Made by a program: the position numbers and the translations under genes. Source: a virus. Taken from it: a stretch of 28,481 nucleotides of DNA. Below the pieces are notes generated by a model that was given only the letters and a program-made list of their open reading frames with translations, was not told where the DNA came from and searched no databases. Below are positions 14,765 to 22,538 of this stretch, one piece after another. Position 1 is the stretch's first letter; every line of letters begins with the position of its first letter. The DNA lies in IMG/VR virus record IMGVR_UViG_3300042691_011822, positions 1 to 28,481 of that record. One strand, written 5' to 3'.

Positions 14765-15513
14765 TAATCTTTTACCGTATAATTTGTACTTTTTATCCAA
14801 CGAACATGTTCAATGCCAGTATTATATTCTTCTACATCTGCTTTTACATTGCGATATCCCAGATGTCTATATTCATATGCATTTGCAAAGATCTGTCGAC
14901 CTGTTATAAAATCTTCTTGATGTTCTCGCGGTTTCTTTGCAATATCTCCGTTATCTTCATGATACAGGCAATAGTATGTTCCAACTTCATTACGTACAGG
15001 AGTATATCCAGCCCATTTAAATCTTTCTCGCAGATCTTCATCTTCATTGCCCCAACCTTTATATAACGGATTAATTCCATTGATCGTATCCCAATGTTCT
15101 TTTCGCATTACGATTACACCACCGTAAAAATTTTCATCAATTCCACTTTCCCATTTTCGATATCCGCCTGGAATATCATAGTAGTCCCGTTTAGTAAAAT
15201 CGGTATTAACAAATACGCCATGGCGTGCCGGAAGTACTGGCTGATCGTGTATTTCGTAACTAACATCATCAGTTGGATAGTAATCTACTTGATGCAACAC
15301 AATGATATTTCCTGTAGCATATTGTGCTGCTACATTTTGTGTATTTGCTAAATTAAAGTTATCTGAGTCGTTTTGTTCAGATACGATGATTTCATACTCT
15401 TTACCAGTAAAGACTTGTTGTAATCTAGGAAGTAATACTTGTAAATGAGCTTCTCGATCTCTATACGGTATGATTATAGAATACTTATCGTTTAAAGTTT
15501 TGGATTCTGTCAT
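14764..15513 (-). CDS. Galactosyltransferase-like enzyme (GT7-like)
   Basis: The 249-residue protein has the layout of beta-1,4-galactosyltransferases. YSIIIPYRDREAHLQVLLPR (11-30) matches their PFRNRxEHL motif. EQNDSDNFNLANTQN at 46-60 matches the QxxxxxFNRAxLxN element. HQVDYYP at 74-80 fills the DVD metal site, with QVD. FYGGVIVMRKEHW and INGINPLYKGWGNEDEDL (to about residue 161) match the FGGV and GWGGEDDD signature. Predicted reaction: transfer of a sugar (often Gal or GalNAc in the family) from UDP-sugar; the actual donor is unknown. There is no membrane anchor, unlike the Golgi relatives. Its start lies inside the upstream gene by 29 nt. Confidence 0.8.
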   Translation of the reverse strand: MTESKTLNDKYSIIIPYRDREAHLQVLLPRLQQVFTGKEYEIIVSEQNDSDNFNLANTQNVAAQYATGNIIVLHQVDYYPTDDVSYEIHDQPVLPARHGVFVNTDFTKRDYYDIPGGYRKWESGIDENFYGGVIVMRKEHWDTINGINPLYKGWGNEDEDLRERFKWAGYTPVRNEVGTYYCLYHEDNGDIAKKPREHQEDFITGRQIFANAYEYRHLGYRNVKADVEEYNTGIEHVRWIKSTNYTVKD

Positions 15514-16258
15514 ATTGATGTACTATTTTATATTTTGAAACATTATTTAAATCAAATTCAACTAAACCAGCATTAATTACATGCAAATGAACTGCAAAGT
15601 GATCATTTAGATCTGTAAATTTTGTTACGTGCTTATATTTTGTTTGTATTAAGTAGTTAAAAGATGTTTGATCCGCTACCTTAGGTTTTCCAGCTGATAA
15701 CAAATATATATCTGAACATATATCTCTAATTAAATCTGCTGGACCACCGAATACACCTACATTGTATACTGGACATTTAAGTAACAAATCTATACCAATG
15801 AATCCTAAATTTTCATACAAATGTTGTTGATTCCATTGTTCTTCATTATATGTTATAATTTCCGATGTTGCTGTTATTTTATCTGGCTCTAACGAATCAA
15901 ATGGGTTTGAATTAAAATAAACATCCCGAATATCAGTTATAATAACATGTTCATAACCGTATTGCATTAAAACTTGCCATATGTGATAAAATCTAATGTT
16001 ATGTATAAGCGTATACGATGATGCTAAATTCATGGTTCCGGTATTTGTAGTAAATTCTTGCGTTCTACCCCAAAAATCATGAGTTGGTTTAATACATTGT
16101 ACATTATTATTAATTAGAAATTCTTCTAATTCAACATTATCGTTGTATAATAGTAATATACGATCTACGTTATCAAATACCGATGTTTCAATCCAAGAGC
16201 TAACATCTTGAATTGTATAATTGCCACTAATGGCACCTATTAGTAAATTAGTTTTCAT
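15485..16258 (-). CDS. Putative glycosyltransferase with DIRDV motif
   Basis: I start at ATG 16258 (MKTNLLIGAISG, 257 residues), an 11-nt overlap with the FkbM gene; an earlier start at 16306 would overlap it by 59 nt. IITDIRDVYFNSNPF at about 106-120 gives a D-x-x-D metal-site motif like those of GT8-like and related GT-A proteins, where TDxRDVxFQxNPF is a recurring form. VYNVGVFGG near 163-171 and ADQTSFNYLI further on match the usual acceptor-side features (a GVFGG turn and DQ..FN). Donor and acceptor are unknown. Probably cytoplasmic and part of the same glycan pathway. Confidence 0.7.
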   Translation of the reverse strand: MKTNLLIGAISGNYTIQDVSSWIETSVFDNVDRILLLYNDNVELEEFLINNNVQCIKPTHDFWGRTQEFTTNTGTMNLASSYTLIHNIRFYHIWQVLMQYGYEHVIITDIRDVYFNSNPFDSLEPDKITATSEIITYNEEQWNQQHLYENLGFIGIDLLLKCPVYNVGVFGGPADLIRDICSDIYLLSAGKPKVADQTSFNYLIQTKYKHVTKFTDLNDHFAVHLHVINAGLVEFDLNNVSKYKIVHQYDRIQNFKR

Positions 16259-16850
16259 TGATAAATAAAATATCTTGTTGATACGATCCGTGATTGCGAG
16301 CTTCATCTAAAATCTCTACCGCACGAAATCCAATTTGATTCATATATGTTATAACATCATCATATAATGGAGCACCTTCATTATATTGTGTTATTGAAAC
16401 TTCTAATAAAATTCCTTTAGCTCGTTTACACAAATTTATTCCGCCTTCTATTATATCTAATTCAGACCCCTGTGTATCTATTTTGATCAAATCAAATTCA
16501 GAATCTGCTTCGAATAAGTCATCTAATCGAATTCCATATTGTTTAATAACATTTAATTGTTCATCTGAATAAAAATGTGTTAATTCTCGATAAATGGAAT
16601 TACCAGTACCAATACCAGTATCTTTTCTACTATAGAAATTATATTCCTCATTATTTTTTGCTAATAATCCTATATAGTAATTTGTTGTTAATTGTTTTAA
16701 ATATGGTTCGCAATCTGCTGAAGCTTCGATTGAAAATATAAAACTATCAGGGAAATGACTTAAACAATGCTGATAAAACTGTCCAACATTTGCTCCGATA
16801 TCTAGAATACGATGTGGATAAAAATATTTTGTTATTTCATGTAAATTCAT
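16248..16850 (-). CDS. FkbM-family methyltransferase
   Basis: The protein has 200 residues. ILDIGANVGQF at 15-25 is the SAM-binding motif I and FSIEAS near 40 is motif II. DLIKIDTQGSELDIIEGG (120-137) with ILLEVS (147-152) is the hallmark of Methyltransf_21/FkbM enzymes, which O-methylate sugars or small-molecule hydroxyls. It is shorter than FkbM (about 260) but retains the core. It probably caps or decorates the glycan built by the neighbouring transferases. The start shares an ATGA overlap with the upstream gene and the stop overlaps the next gene by 11 nt. Confidence 0.85.
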   Translation of the reverse strand: MNLHEITKYFYPHRILDIGANVGQFYQHCLSHFPDSFIFSIEASADCEPYLKQLTTNYYIGLLAKNNEEYNFYSRKDTGIGTGNSIYRELTHFYSDEQLNVIKQYGIRLDDLFEADSEFDLIKIDTQGSELDIIEGGINLCKRAKGILLEVSITQYNEGAPLYDDVITYMNQIGFRAVEILDEARNHGSYQQDILFINEN

Positions 16851-17806
16851 AAATTTAATAATTGAATAAGATTGTTGGTAATATTAGGATATAAAATATT
16901 GTTTAAATACCAATTTCTAGCATTTAATGATATCGAATCGATTAATTCTGTATCATTAATTACATGTTTGTATTTATATGAAATTTCGTGAGCTAATAAA
17001 TCTGGATTTGAATATCTAAATTCACTATCAAATTCAGTATCTACTGATATATAATGAAAGTCAGGTATCAATGGATCTGATGTTTCTATTACGTATTTAG
17101 GACGTAACAATGAAATTCCTAAACCAAACATTTCAATATCACGAAAACATAAATCACCACAAATAGCACCACCTCCTCCACCAATTGATAATGCTAATTT
17201 AAAGTTAAATGATTCTTGCAAATATTGATCATATGGTATTGGGCCAGCTCCAAAATATAATTCAGTGTTTGTTAAATAATTTGGCAGTAATTCCAATGCT
17301 TTTCGAACTCCTAAATATCTAGAATCTACCCCTTGATTATATAAACTACCGCGCCAATATAGTCTCGTGTCTAACTGATTTGATTTTCTAAATTCTTGTA
17401 CAACATCATAATTAATACCTAGTTGCCAAACTGTGTCTGGATACGGTCCGGCTACAATAGATTTACGAATTTTCGTAGATGTGCAGATTTTATTCCAATA
17501 TTGTGGATTATACTGGCCAACAACAGCACCGGCAAATTTAGGTTTGGTGCATAGTAACACTGTTAATGAAGGATGATCCCCAAAATCATATATTTTAAAT
17601 TCTTTAGTATCATCATACTCAAAAATTAAAATAGATCCATGATTTATAGAAACATCATGGAATTTAAAAGAACCGTCACCAGTTACTTCATGTCTAATAA
17701 CTTCAAACTGAGTTGATAATGTATTTTGTAGTGCAATAGAATTATTATGATCAAACCGATGTTCTGCAATGCCTTTATGAAAACTATAAAAATTTAATTT
17801 TCTCAT
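16847..17806 (-). CDS. Putative glycosyltransferase, GT-B/GT90-like
   Basis: The protein has 319 residues, with ATGA overlaps at both ends. The middle has LYWRGSLYNQGVDSRY (about 148-163), like the FRG/WRG element of GT90 (CAP10-like) and related transferases. A glycine-rich stretch follows (KLALSIGGGGGAICGD, about 208-223), then RDIEMFGLGISLLRPKYV. This layout matches the substrate-donor loop before an acidic residue in that fold. The end has helices typical of a C-terminal closing segment. The assignment is to fold and role, not to a reaction. The neighbours are two methyltransferases, so it may supply the sugar that they methylate. Confidence 0.55.
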   Translation of the reverse strand: MRKLNFYSFHKGIAEHRFDHNNSIALQNTLSTQFEVIRHEVTGDGSFKFHDVSINHGSILIFEYDDTKEFKIYDFGDHPSLTVLLCTKPKFAGAVVGQYNPQYWNKICTSTKIRKSIVAGPYPDTVWQLGINYDVVQEFRKSNQLDTRLYWRGSLYNQGVDSRYLGVRKALELLPNYLTNTELYFGAGPIPYDQYLQESFNFKLALSIGGGGGAICGDLCFRDIEMFGLGISLLRPKYVIETSDPLIPDFHYISVDTEFDSEFRYSNPDLLAHEISYKYKHVINDTELIDSISLNARNWYLNNILYPNITNNLIQLLNL

Positions 17807-18429
17807 ATTTTTTCAAAACAGGCTGTTAATATGTTTGGCGATAATGTTTTGTCTTTTCTAATTTTATCTTCAATATTACAATAATTAATCATTGAAAATC
17901 CTTGACGTTTCATAAAGTTGTATAACGTAACTTCATTAAAATGATATAGATGTTCATCTGGTTTTCTATGTTTCCATGTTTCAAACCATACATCATCTAA
18001 TCCATTATAACACCACGGAAGACTTATAACTACATATTTACACCGCAAATCTTTTACCCATTCAATATCTGGAAAATGTTCTAAGCTATCAAAAAATGTT
18101 ATTACTTCAACTTCTTGAGACGCTATATCTTCAACAAATGTAATGTCTGAACTTAAAGGATATGCTGGAACAATATCATTTCCATATAGATTAGGAATAA
18201 ATTCTTTACAACAATCTAAGAAGTCCCCATTTCCATATCCAACATCCATTAGGGAATTTGGAACATGTCCTATAGATCCTATAATATATCCTAATCTTAA
18301 ATTTAAAATATTTCCGCGATCGTTGAAAATTGAATATCTACTGTCTGAATAGTCGGTATCATAGTTAAATGGAGTAACGTTAATTTGTTTAATAACCCCA
18401 TCTGTTGTAAGTTCGTAGTTTGGTATCAT
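17803..18429 (-). CDS. SAM-dependent methyltransferase (class I)
   Basis: The protein has 208 residues. LMDVGYGNGDFL at about 60-71 is a class I SAM-binding motif I. ITFFDSLEHFPD near 109-120 is the motif IV/post-motif segment of Methyltransf_23-type enzymes. HLYHFNEVTLYNFMKRQGF is the usual C-terminal helix-strand of UbiG/sugar-type methyltransferases. The substrate is unknown; a sugar or NDP-sugar is likely from context, between two transferase genes coupled by ATGA overlaps. Confidence 0.8.
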   Translation of the reverse strand: MIPNYELTTDGVIKQINVTPFNYDTDYSDSRYSIFNDRGNILNLRLGYIIGSIGHVPNSLMDVGYGNGDFLDCCKEFIPNLYGNDIVPAYPLSSDITFVEDIASQEVEVITFFDSLEHFPDIEWVKDLRCKYVVISLPWCYNGLDDVWFETWKHRKPDEHLYHFNEVTLYNFMKRQGFSMINYCNIEDKIRKDKTLSPNILTACFEKI

Positions 18430-19073
18430 AATGTTTCGTAGTATTCGTTTTGTCGTTCTTGTCGGTCTATCGTCTTTGGATGGTATAACGCTAAACTAGT
18501 ATCTTGTGGTAAGTTAGCATATGTTTGAAATCCATCAAGTCGTTCATGAACTTTATTAATCCATTTAATCTCAGGCTTACGCTTCCAAATTCTCCACTGA
18601 TAATCAGGCCAATTTACCCATCCAGATCCATTTACATTCCAACCCCATTGTTGTATATGTTGCTCAGTTAATCCTTCAACTGTATTAATTCTAGGAACTA
18701 AGAATACTTCATTTTCTGGATTTTTATCTAATATATCAGGTAAAATTTGAATTAGACTTTCTACTGGTAATTCATCTGCATCAATTTGAAAAATATAATC
18801 GCCAGAACATTGATCAGTTAAATGATTTTTAAATTTTGCAAAATCGTTATTAAGTGGATGAAATATAACTCGTATATGGCCATGTTCTTGATGTTTCATA
18901 ATATAAGCAAAGACTTCATTTTTATCTGTTGGCTGATTGTTTATATCATCTAAATTCAAATCCATCTGAACCACAATTTCATCTTGTGGTCTTTTATGTT
19001 CTAGTAAAAATGTAATGAGCCGTTGAATTTCAATAAATTCATTACAAACCGTAACTGCATAACTTATTTTCAT
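18426..19073 (-). CDS. Glycosyltransferase, GT2 family (WaaE-like)
   Basis: The 215-residue protein opens MKISYAVTVCNEFIEIQRLI, a typical GT2 beginning. QIDADELP at about 96-103 gives the DXD site (D98, D100). YQWRIWKRKPEIKWINKVHE (about 164-183) followed by RLDGF resembles the WaaE/KdtX subfamily of LPS-core beta-glucosyltransferases, where R..R and HE residues follow. It is slightly shorter than those enzymes (about 250), and the end is trimmed. The stop overlaps the methyltransferase start by ATGA. Predicted to add a hexose to a glycan acceptor. Confidence 0.8.
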   Translation of the reverse strand: MKISYAVTVCNEFIEIQRLITFLLEHKRPQDEIVVQMDLNLDDINNQPTDKNEVFAYIMKHQEHGHIRVIFHPLNNDFAKFKNHLTDQCSGDYIFQIDADELPVESLIQILPDILDKNPENEVFLVPRINTVEGLTEQHIQQWGWNVNGSGWVNWPDYQWRIWKRKPEIKWINKVHERLDGFQTYANLPQDTSLALYHPKTIDRQERQNEYYETL

Positions 19074-19098
19074 ATAATTTATAGTATGAATTTATTTT

Positions 19099-20379
19099 TT
19101 ATTCTCCAACCTTTTGTAACTTAGGCAATTCTATCTTTTTTAACTGCGGTAACTTAAGTTCTACCGGTTTTGGTATCTTATTAATGCTTTCATCTGCGAT
19201 GCTTAATACGTTCTTATACACCCCAGATACGGCAGTTTTAGTAAATGTGCTGTTTACAAAATATCTCTGTCGTTTTGCTAGATCTACCCATTTTTTGTAA
19301 TTTTTAATCACATCTTGCATCATTTTCCCCGCATATCCATAATCCGTGGTAAACCAATTTGCCCCAGCAATTAAAAAATCATTTTGTGCTGACTGATGTA
19401 TAGGCGTCAATGCTCCAGGTAGTGCACAGATAAATTCTTTCTTTAAAAAATCAGCTTGGCCTGAGTAATATGGTGCTAGTATTGGTTTTGCGGTAGTTGA
19501 AAATTCTAACAATGGACGACCAAATCCTTCTGCTTTAGTAAATGATACCATTGCTTTTACTTTAGGATGGTTATACAACGAATTCATTTCCGAATCAGTC
19601 AAATCACCATGTAGTAAATAAATGTTTGGTAATCGATCTTTTGTAAACATTGCACGTACTTGATTGATTTTAGATTCCATTTCCATTCGATCAATTACGC
19701 TATATGTAGCTCCACTTGTTTTTAAAATTAAAGCCGGCATATTTTTTGTGTTCTTAAATGTATTCAGAAAACAATGAACTACTCCGCCAATATTTTTACG
19801 ATCTTCTCCTAATTGACCTTGCAGCCAATGTCCCACTGCTAAAAATGCAAAAGTTTCTGGAATATCGTTTAATTGTGGAATTGTTTCTATTGCATTAACC
19901 GCAGATTCTGATTTGTTAGAATATACCGTTTCATTGAAGTATTCTGGAATAACTTCTATACGAGATGTAATTGATTTTCCAGATTCTTTTGCTGTATTTT
20001 CAAATACCGTTTTAGTGAATTCGCTTGGAACAATTACTAGGTCTAATGCATTTAAGTTATCAATCCATTGTGGCGGACATTTATCGCCCTCCGTCCCAGC
20101 AGTAACACCAATGTTATATTTACCTACTCGTTGCAATTCATTTGGTACTGATACTTGAATCCAGACATCCGGTTGGGCTTGTAACGGAAGCGGAACAATT
20201 CGAGACTTCCAATCTGTAGGTATTTCATAATTCATCGGAGTATGTCCCCATGGCAATGAAATTAATTTAATATCCCATTCCGAACCTCGCTGTTCAATAA
20301 TATTTTCTACAATTTCACGTGTATGATGTCCATAACCCGATTGCGTTTGTACCGGTCCTGCTATAACTACTGTTCTCAT
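19099..20379 (-). CDS. Glycosyltransferase, GT4-like, with ELPKL tail
   Basis: The protein has 426 residues. The N-terminal half begins VVIAGPVQTQSGYGHHTREIV, with the glycine-rich loop of GT-B enzymes. VIVPSEF lies near 115-121. The C-terminal half has LAVGHWLQGQ (about 180-189), LLHGDLTDSEMNSLY and the EGFGRPLLE motif at 284-292, the GT4 E-x7-E donor site. The last 21 residues, from about 406, are a basic, hydrophobic tail with LPQLKKIELPKLQKV, outside the expected fold. A near copy (MELPKLRKI) begins the neighbouring GT4 protein upstream. The start overlaps that gene's stop as TAATG. Donor and acceptor are unknown. Confidence 0.85.
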   Translation of the reverse strand: MRTVVIAGPVQTQSGYGHHTREIVENIIEQRGSEWDIKLISLPWGHTPMNYEIPTDWKSRIVPLPLQAQPDVWIQVSVPNELQRVGKYNIGVTAGTEGDKCPPQWIDNLNALDLVIVPSEFTKTVFENTAKESGKSITSRIEVIPEYFNETVYSNKSESAVNAIETIPQLNDIPETFAFLAVGHWLQGQLGEDRKNIGGVVHCFLNTFKNTKNMPALILKTSGATYSVIDRMEMESKINQVRAMFTKDRLPNIYLLHGDLTDSEMNSLYNHPKVKAMVSFTKAEGFGRPLLEFSTTAKPILAPYYSGQADFLKKEFICALPGALTPIHQSAQNDFLIAGANWFTTDYGYAGKMMQDVIKNYKKWVDLAKRQRYFVNSTFTKTAVSGVYKNVLSIADESINKIPKPVELKLPQLKKIELPKLQKVGE

Positions 20380-21869
20380 TATGCTACTATTCCTGTTTGT
20401 TGATATGTTTTATGTTCTACTTGATTAAAAGTAAATTTAGGTCTCGATTCTGTTTTTGCTTCAAATAAATAATTAAACATTTCAACCATTTTTTTACCCA
20501 TTTGTTCTGCAGTCAATCCATTTTTTTCACAAAAACTTCGTCCCTGTAACCCGTATGCAGATCTCTGTGCTGTTTCCATTTTGTACCAATACATAATAGC
20601 GTCTGCTACATCTTCAAATCGAACCCGATCATCAAAAATATACGGTGTTTGTGGTGATCCTTGTAGTGATCGGTTGCTAGGAAATACCGGTTTAGCCCAA
20701 ATACCATGTTTTGTGTATTTACCATTATGGTTTGTTGCAAATTCACCATCAAATCGTATCCATTCGCCATTTTCATCCTCAAATCCACATTGATCTTGCA
20801 ATCCTCCTGTAACATTGTTGATAATAGGCCGGCCTGCTAACATGGCTTCTGTGCTACTAAGTCCCCAACCTTCATTACTACCGATGTTCACTACAACATC
20901 AGCAACGTTATACATTGCATTAAGGTCTTCTGCATTAAGTTTTTGTTCAGAAAAGATAATTTTACAATTAGGAGCCAATGTTGATGCTACCGCACGAAGA
21001 TCGGTTCCGTTATCATCTACTGCCTGTGTGTGCATTAATAAAGCAACACGTAGTTTCTGATCTTCTGGCAACTGATCTACAAAATGTTTAAATGCTAAAA
21101 TTAAATCTCCTGGCTGTTTTCTTCTGATGTTTCTGTTATTCCACATAACAACAAAATCAACATCTGAATTTTGTTTAATTTGTGCGTGCATTTGTTTGTA
21201 TCGATCGTCGGTATGATCTAATGGCTTAAATGTGTTATGATTGAGACCATGTGGAACAAATCCAGTAACTATTTCATTCCATTTTAAATCTGCTGGAACT
21301 GATTTACCCGCATCATAATCTACAACATTGAATCTGTTCTGAGTTAAAACTTGTTTGTGTATGTTATCAGATTGTTTGCTAATACCCATGATCATATCAC
21401 AAGATCCATAATATGGCGCATTCCACATTGGATATGGCAAATCATCCCAAATAGAATAATATGTAATTGGAACACCAAACGTAGTTTTAATTTCATGCTC
21501 TAACTGATACAGCCATATCCAATATCGAGGATCTGTAAAATGCAGAATAGCATCAGGTTGTTCTTGTTCTAATAGTGAAAATAGAATATTTTTATCGCCA
21601 TATCCATTATATGGTATCAGTTTAACTGATGCATCTTCTACACCAGTTATTTGTGCTACTTCAGCTGACACATCAAAAGCCTTTCCTGCTTCCGGGTGCT
21701 GCAATGCGCCTCCTAGTTGTACCCAATCAAAATGTTGTATGGTATTAAAAATAATTTCTTTGCTGATAGTACCTATACCGCTCGGTAAACGAAAATCATC
21801 TGATAGTAATAGAATTTTCTTTTTCTTTGGTGCGTTAGGGTCAATCTTTCGTAACTTTGGTAACTCCAT
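20379..21869 (-). CDS. Glycosyltransferase, GT4-like, first gene of the glycan cassette
   Basis: The protein has 496 residues, larger than most GT4 enzymes (about 350-420). An N-terminal extension MELPKLRKIDPNAPKKKK precedes the first GT-B strand (ILLLSDDFRLPSGIGT, with the G-rich loop). FVPHGLNHNTF near 204-214 starts the second domain. NIGSNEGWGLSSTEAML (about 328-344) contains the E-x7-E donor site (EGWGLSSTE, 333-341), then GRPII and GGLQDQ. AKGGAATG-type LPS motifs are not seen. AAAGGAAG precedes the start, and an ATATTTATA element lies 25 nt upstream, so this may be the promoter-proximal gene of the cassette. Confidence 0.85.
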   Translation of the reverse strand: MELPKLRKIDPNAPKKKKILLLSDDFRLPSGIGTISKEIIFNTIQHFDWVQLGGALQHPEAGKAFDVSAEVAQITGVEDASVKLIPYNGYGDKNILFSLLEQEQPDAILHFTDPRYWIWLYQLEHEIKTTFGVPITYYSIWDDLPYPMWNAPYYGSCDMIMGISKQSDNIHKQVLTQNRFNVVDYDAGKSVPADLKWNEIVTGFVPHGLNHNTFKPLDHTDDRYKQMHAQIKQNSDVDFVVMWNNRNIRRKQPGDLILAFKHFVDQLPEDQKLRVALLMHTQAVDDNGTDLRAVASTLAPNCKIIFSEQKLNAEDLNAMYNVADVVVNIGSNEGWGLSSTEAMLAGRPIINNVTGGLQDQCGFEDENGEWIRFDGEFATNHNGKYTKHGIWAKPVFPSNRSLQGSPQTPYIFDDRVRFEDVADAIMYWYKMETAQRSAYGLQGRSFCEKNGLTAEQMGKKMVEMFNYLFEAKTESRPKFTFNQVEHKTYQQTGIVA

Positions 21870-21894
21870 TTATTCTTCCTTTATAACTATTTAA

Positions 21895-21903
21895 TATAAA
21901 TAT
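21895..21903 (-). promoter_or_regulatory. Candidate promoter element ATATTTATA upstream of the glycan cassette
   Basis: On the minus strand this reads G-ATATTTATA-TTAAAT, 25 nt before ATG 21869. It overlaps the SLOG-like gene stop by one base. It could drive the 14-gene cassette. Confidence 0.45.
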
Positions 21904-22307
21904 CAACCAAGTATAACTACTGGTTTTTTTAATTTGTTTACATTGTTGTATGCTGTTTTTAAAACCGGATCTAATTCGGCTTCATTGGTCATAATCATCA
22001 TGTAGTTGCAATGCTCTGCAATTAGTTTCATGCGATGATGTAATTGGCTAAAATGATACTTTTTGCCATAATATGATTCTGGCATTGCTGAGTATAAATT
22101 ATATCCAGAAAATGATGGATTGAATTCCTGATATTGCATTCCGAATTCTAGTGCAAATTTCCTAACAAAAGAATTAGCTCCTTCATTACCGCCGGCTCCT
22201 ATGATTGTTAAATCATCCGGAAACTTTCTTTTTAACATTTGCAGGGTTTCTTGCACTTTGCGTTTATTCTGCCAATCCGTATTACCTATAACTGCTACTT
22301 TTGTCAT
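21903..22307 (-). CDS. SLOG/YspA-like nucleotide-binding protein (DUF2493-like)
   Basis: The protein has 134 residues. KVAVIGNTDWQNKRKV at the start matches the DUF2493/YspA pattern of a first strand followed by a D-W/D-x turn. TIIGAGGNEGANSFVRKFALE (about 34-54) is the glycine-rich phosphate loop of the SLOG superfamily. RMKLIAEHCNYMMIMTNEAE with KPVVILG at the end fits the family's final strands. SLOG proteins bind nucleotide-derived ligands; this branch has no settled function. It is coupled by ATGA to a small unknown gene and lies before the glycan cassette. Confidence 0.65.
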   Translation of the reverse strand: MTKVAVIGNTDWQNKRKVQETLQMLKRKFPDDLTIIGAGGNEGANSFVRKFALEFGMQYQEFNPSFSGYNLYSAMPESYYGKKYHFSQLHHRMKLIAEHCNYMMIMTNEAELDPVLKTAYNNVNKLKKPVVILG

Positions 22308-22519
22308 TGTGCCTTTTCATATAAAAATTTAACACCCTTTGGCATATGTCCACAAACAATACGAAGCATAGATTCTAATAAAGCTCTATTTTGTTTGCTA
22401 TTAGGTCCGGCCGTATCCGTGCATAATCTATATTCACATTTTTGCCAACCATAATATGGAGCTCGCTTTGATAACTCGTAACCGTATACGTAAATATGTT
22501 TATGTGAATATCGAACCAT
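22304..22519 (-). CDS. Small hypothetical protein
   Basis: I place the start at ATG 22519 (MVRYSHKHIYVYGYELSKR), giving 71 residues. An in-frame ATG at 22558 would add 13 residues, overlap the nuclease gene by 20 nt and put the candidate promoter element inside the gene, so it is less likely. The protein is basic and tyrosine-rich with three cysteines (CEYRLC and VCGH). I see no known domain. It could be a small zinc-binding or RNA-binding protein, but that is speculation. Its stop overlaps the SLOG-like start by ATGA. Confidence 0.5.
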   Translation of the reverse strand: MVRYSHKHIYVYGYELSKRAPYYGWQKCEYRLCTDTAGPNSKQNRALLESMLRIVCGHMPKGVKFLYEKAQ

Positions 22520-22527
22520 ATTGCTAT

Positions 22528-22536
22528 TATAAATAT
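22528..22536 (-). promoter_or_regulatory. Candidate promoter element ATATTTATA
   Basis: On the minus strand this reads A-ATATTTATA-ATAGCA, 8 nt before the preferred start at 22519, just past the nuclease stop. A promoter here would give a very short leader. Confidence 0.4.
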
Positions 22537-22538
22537 TT

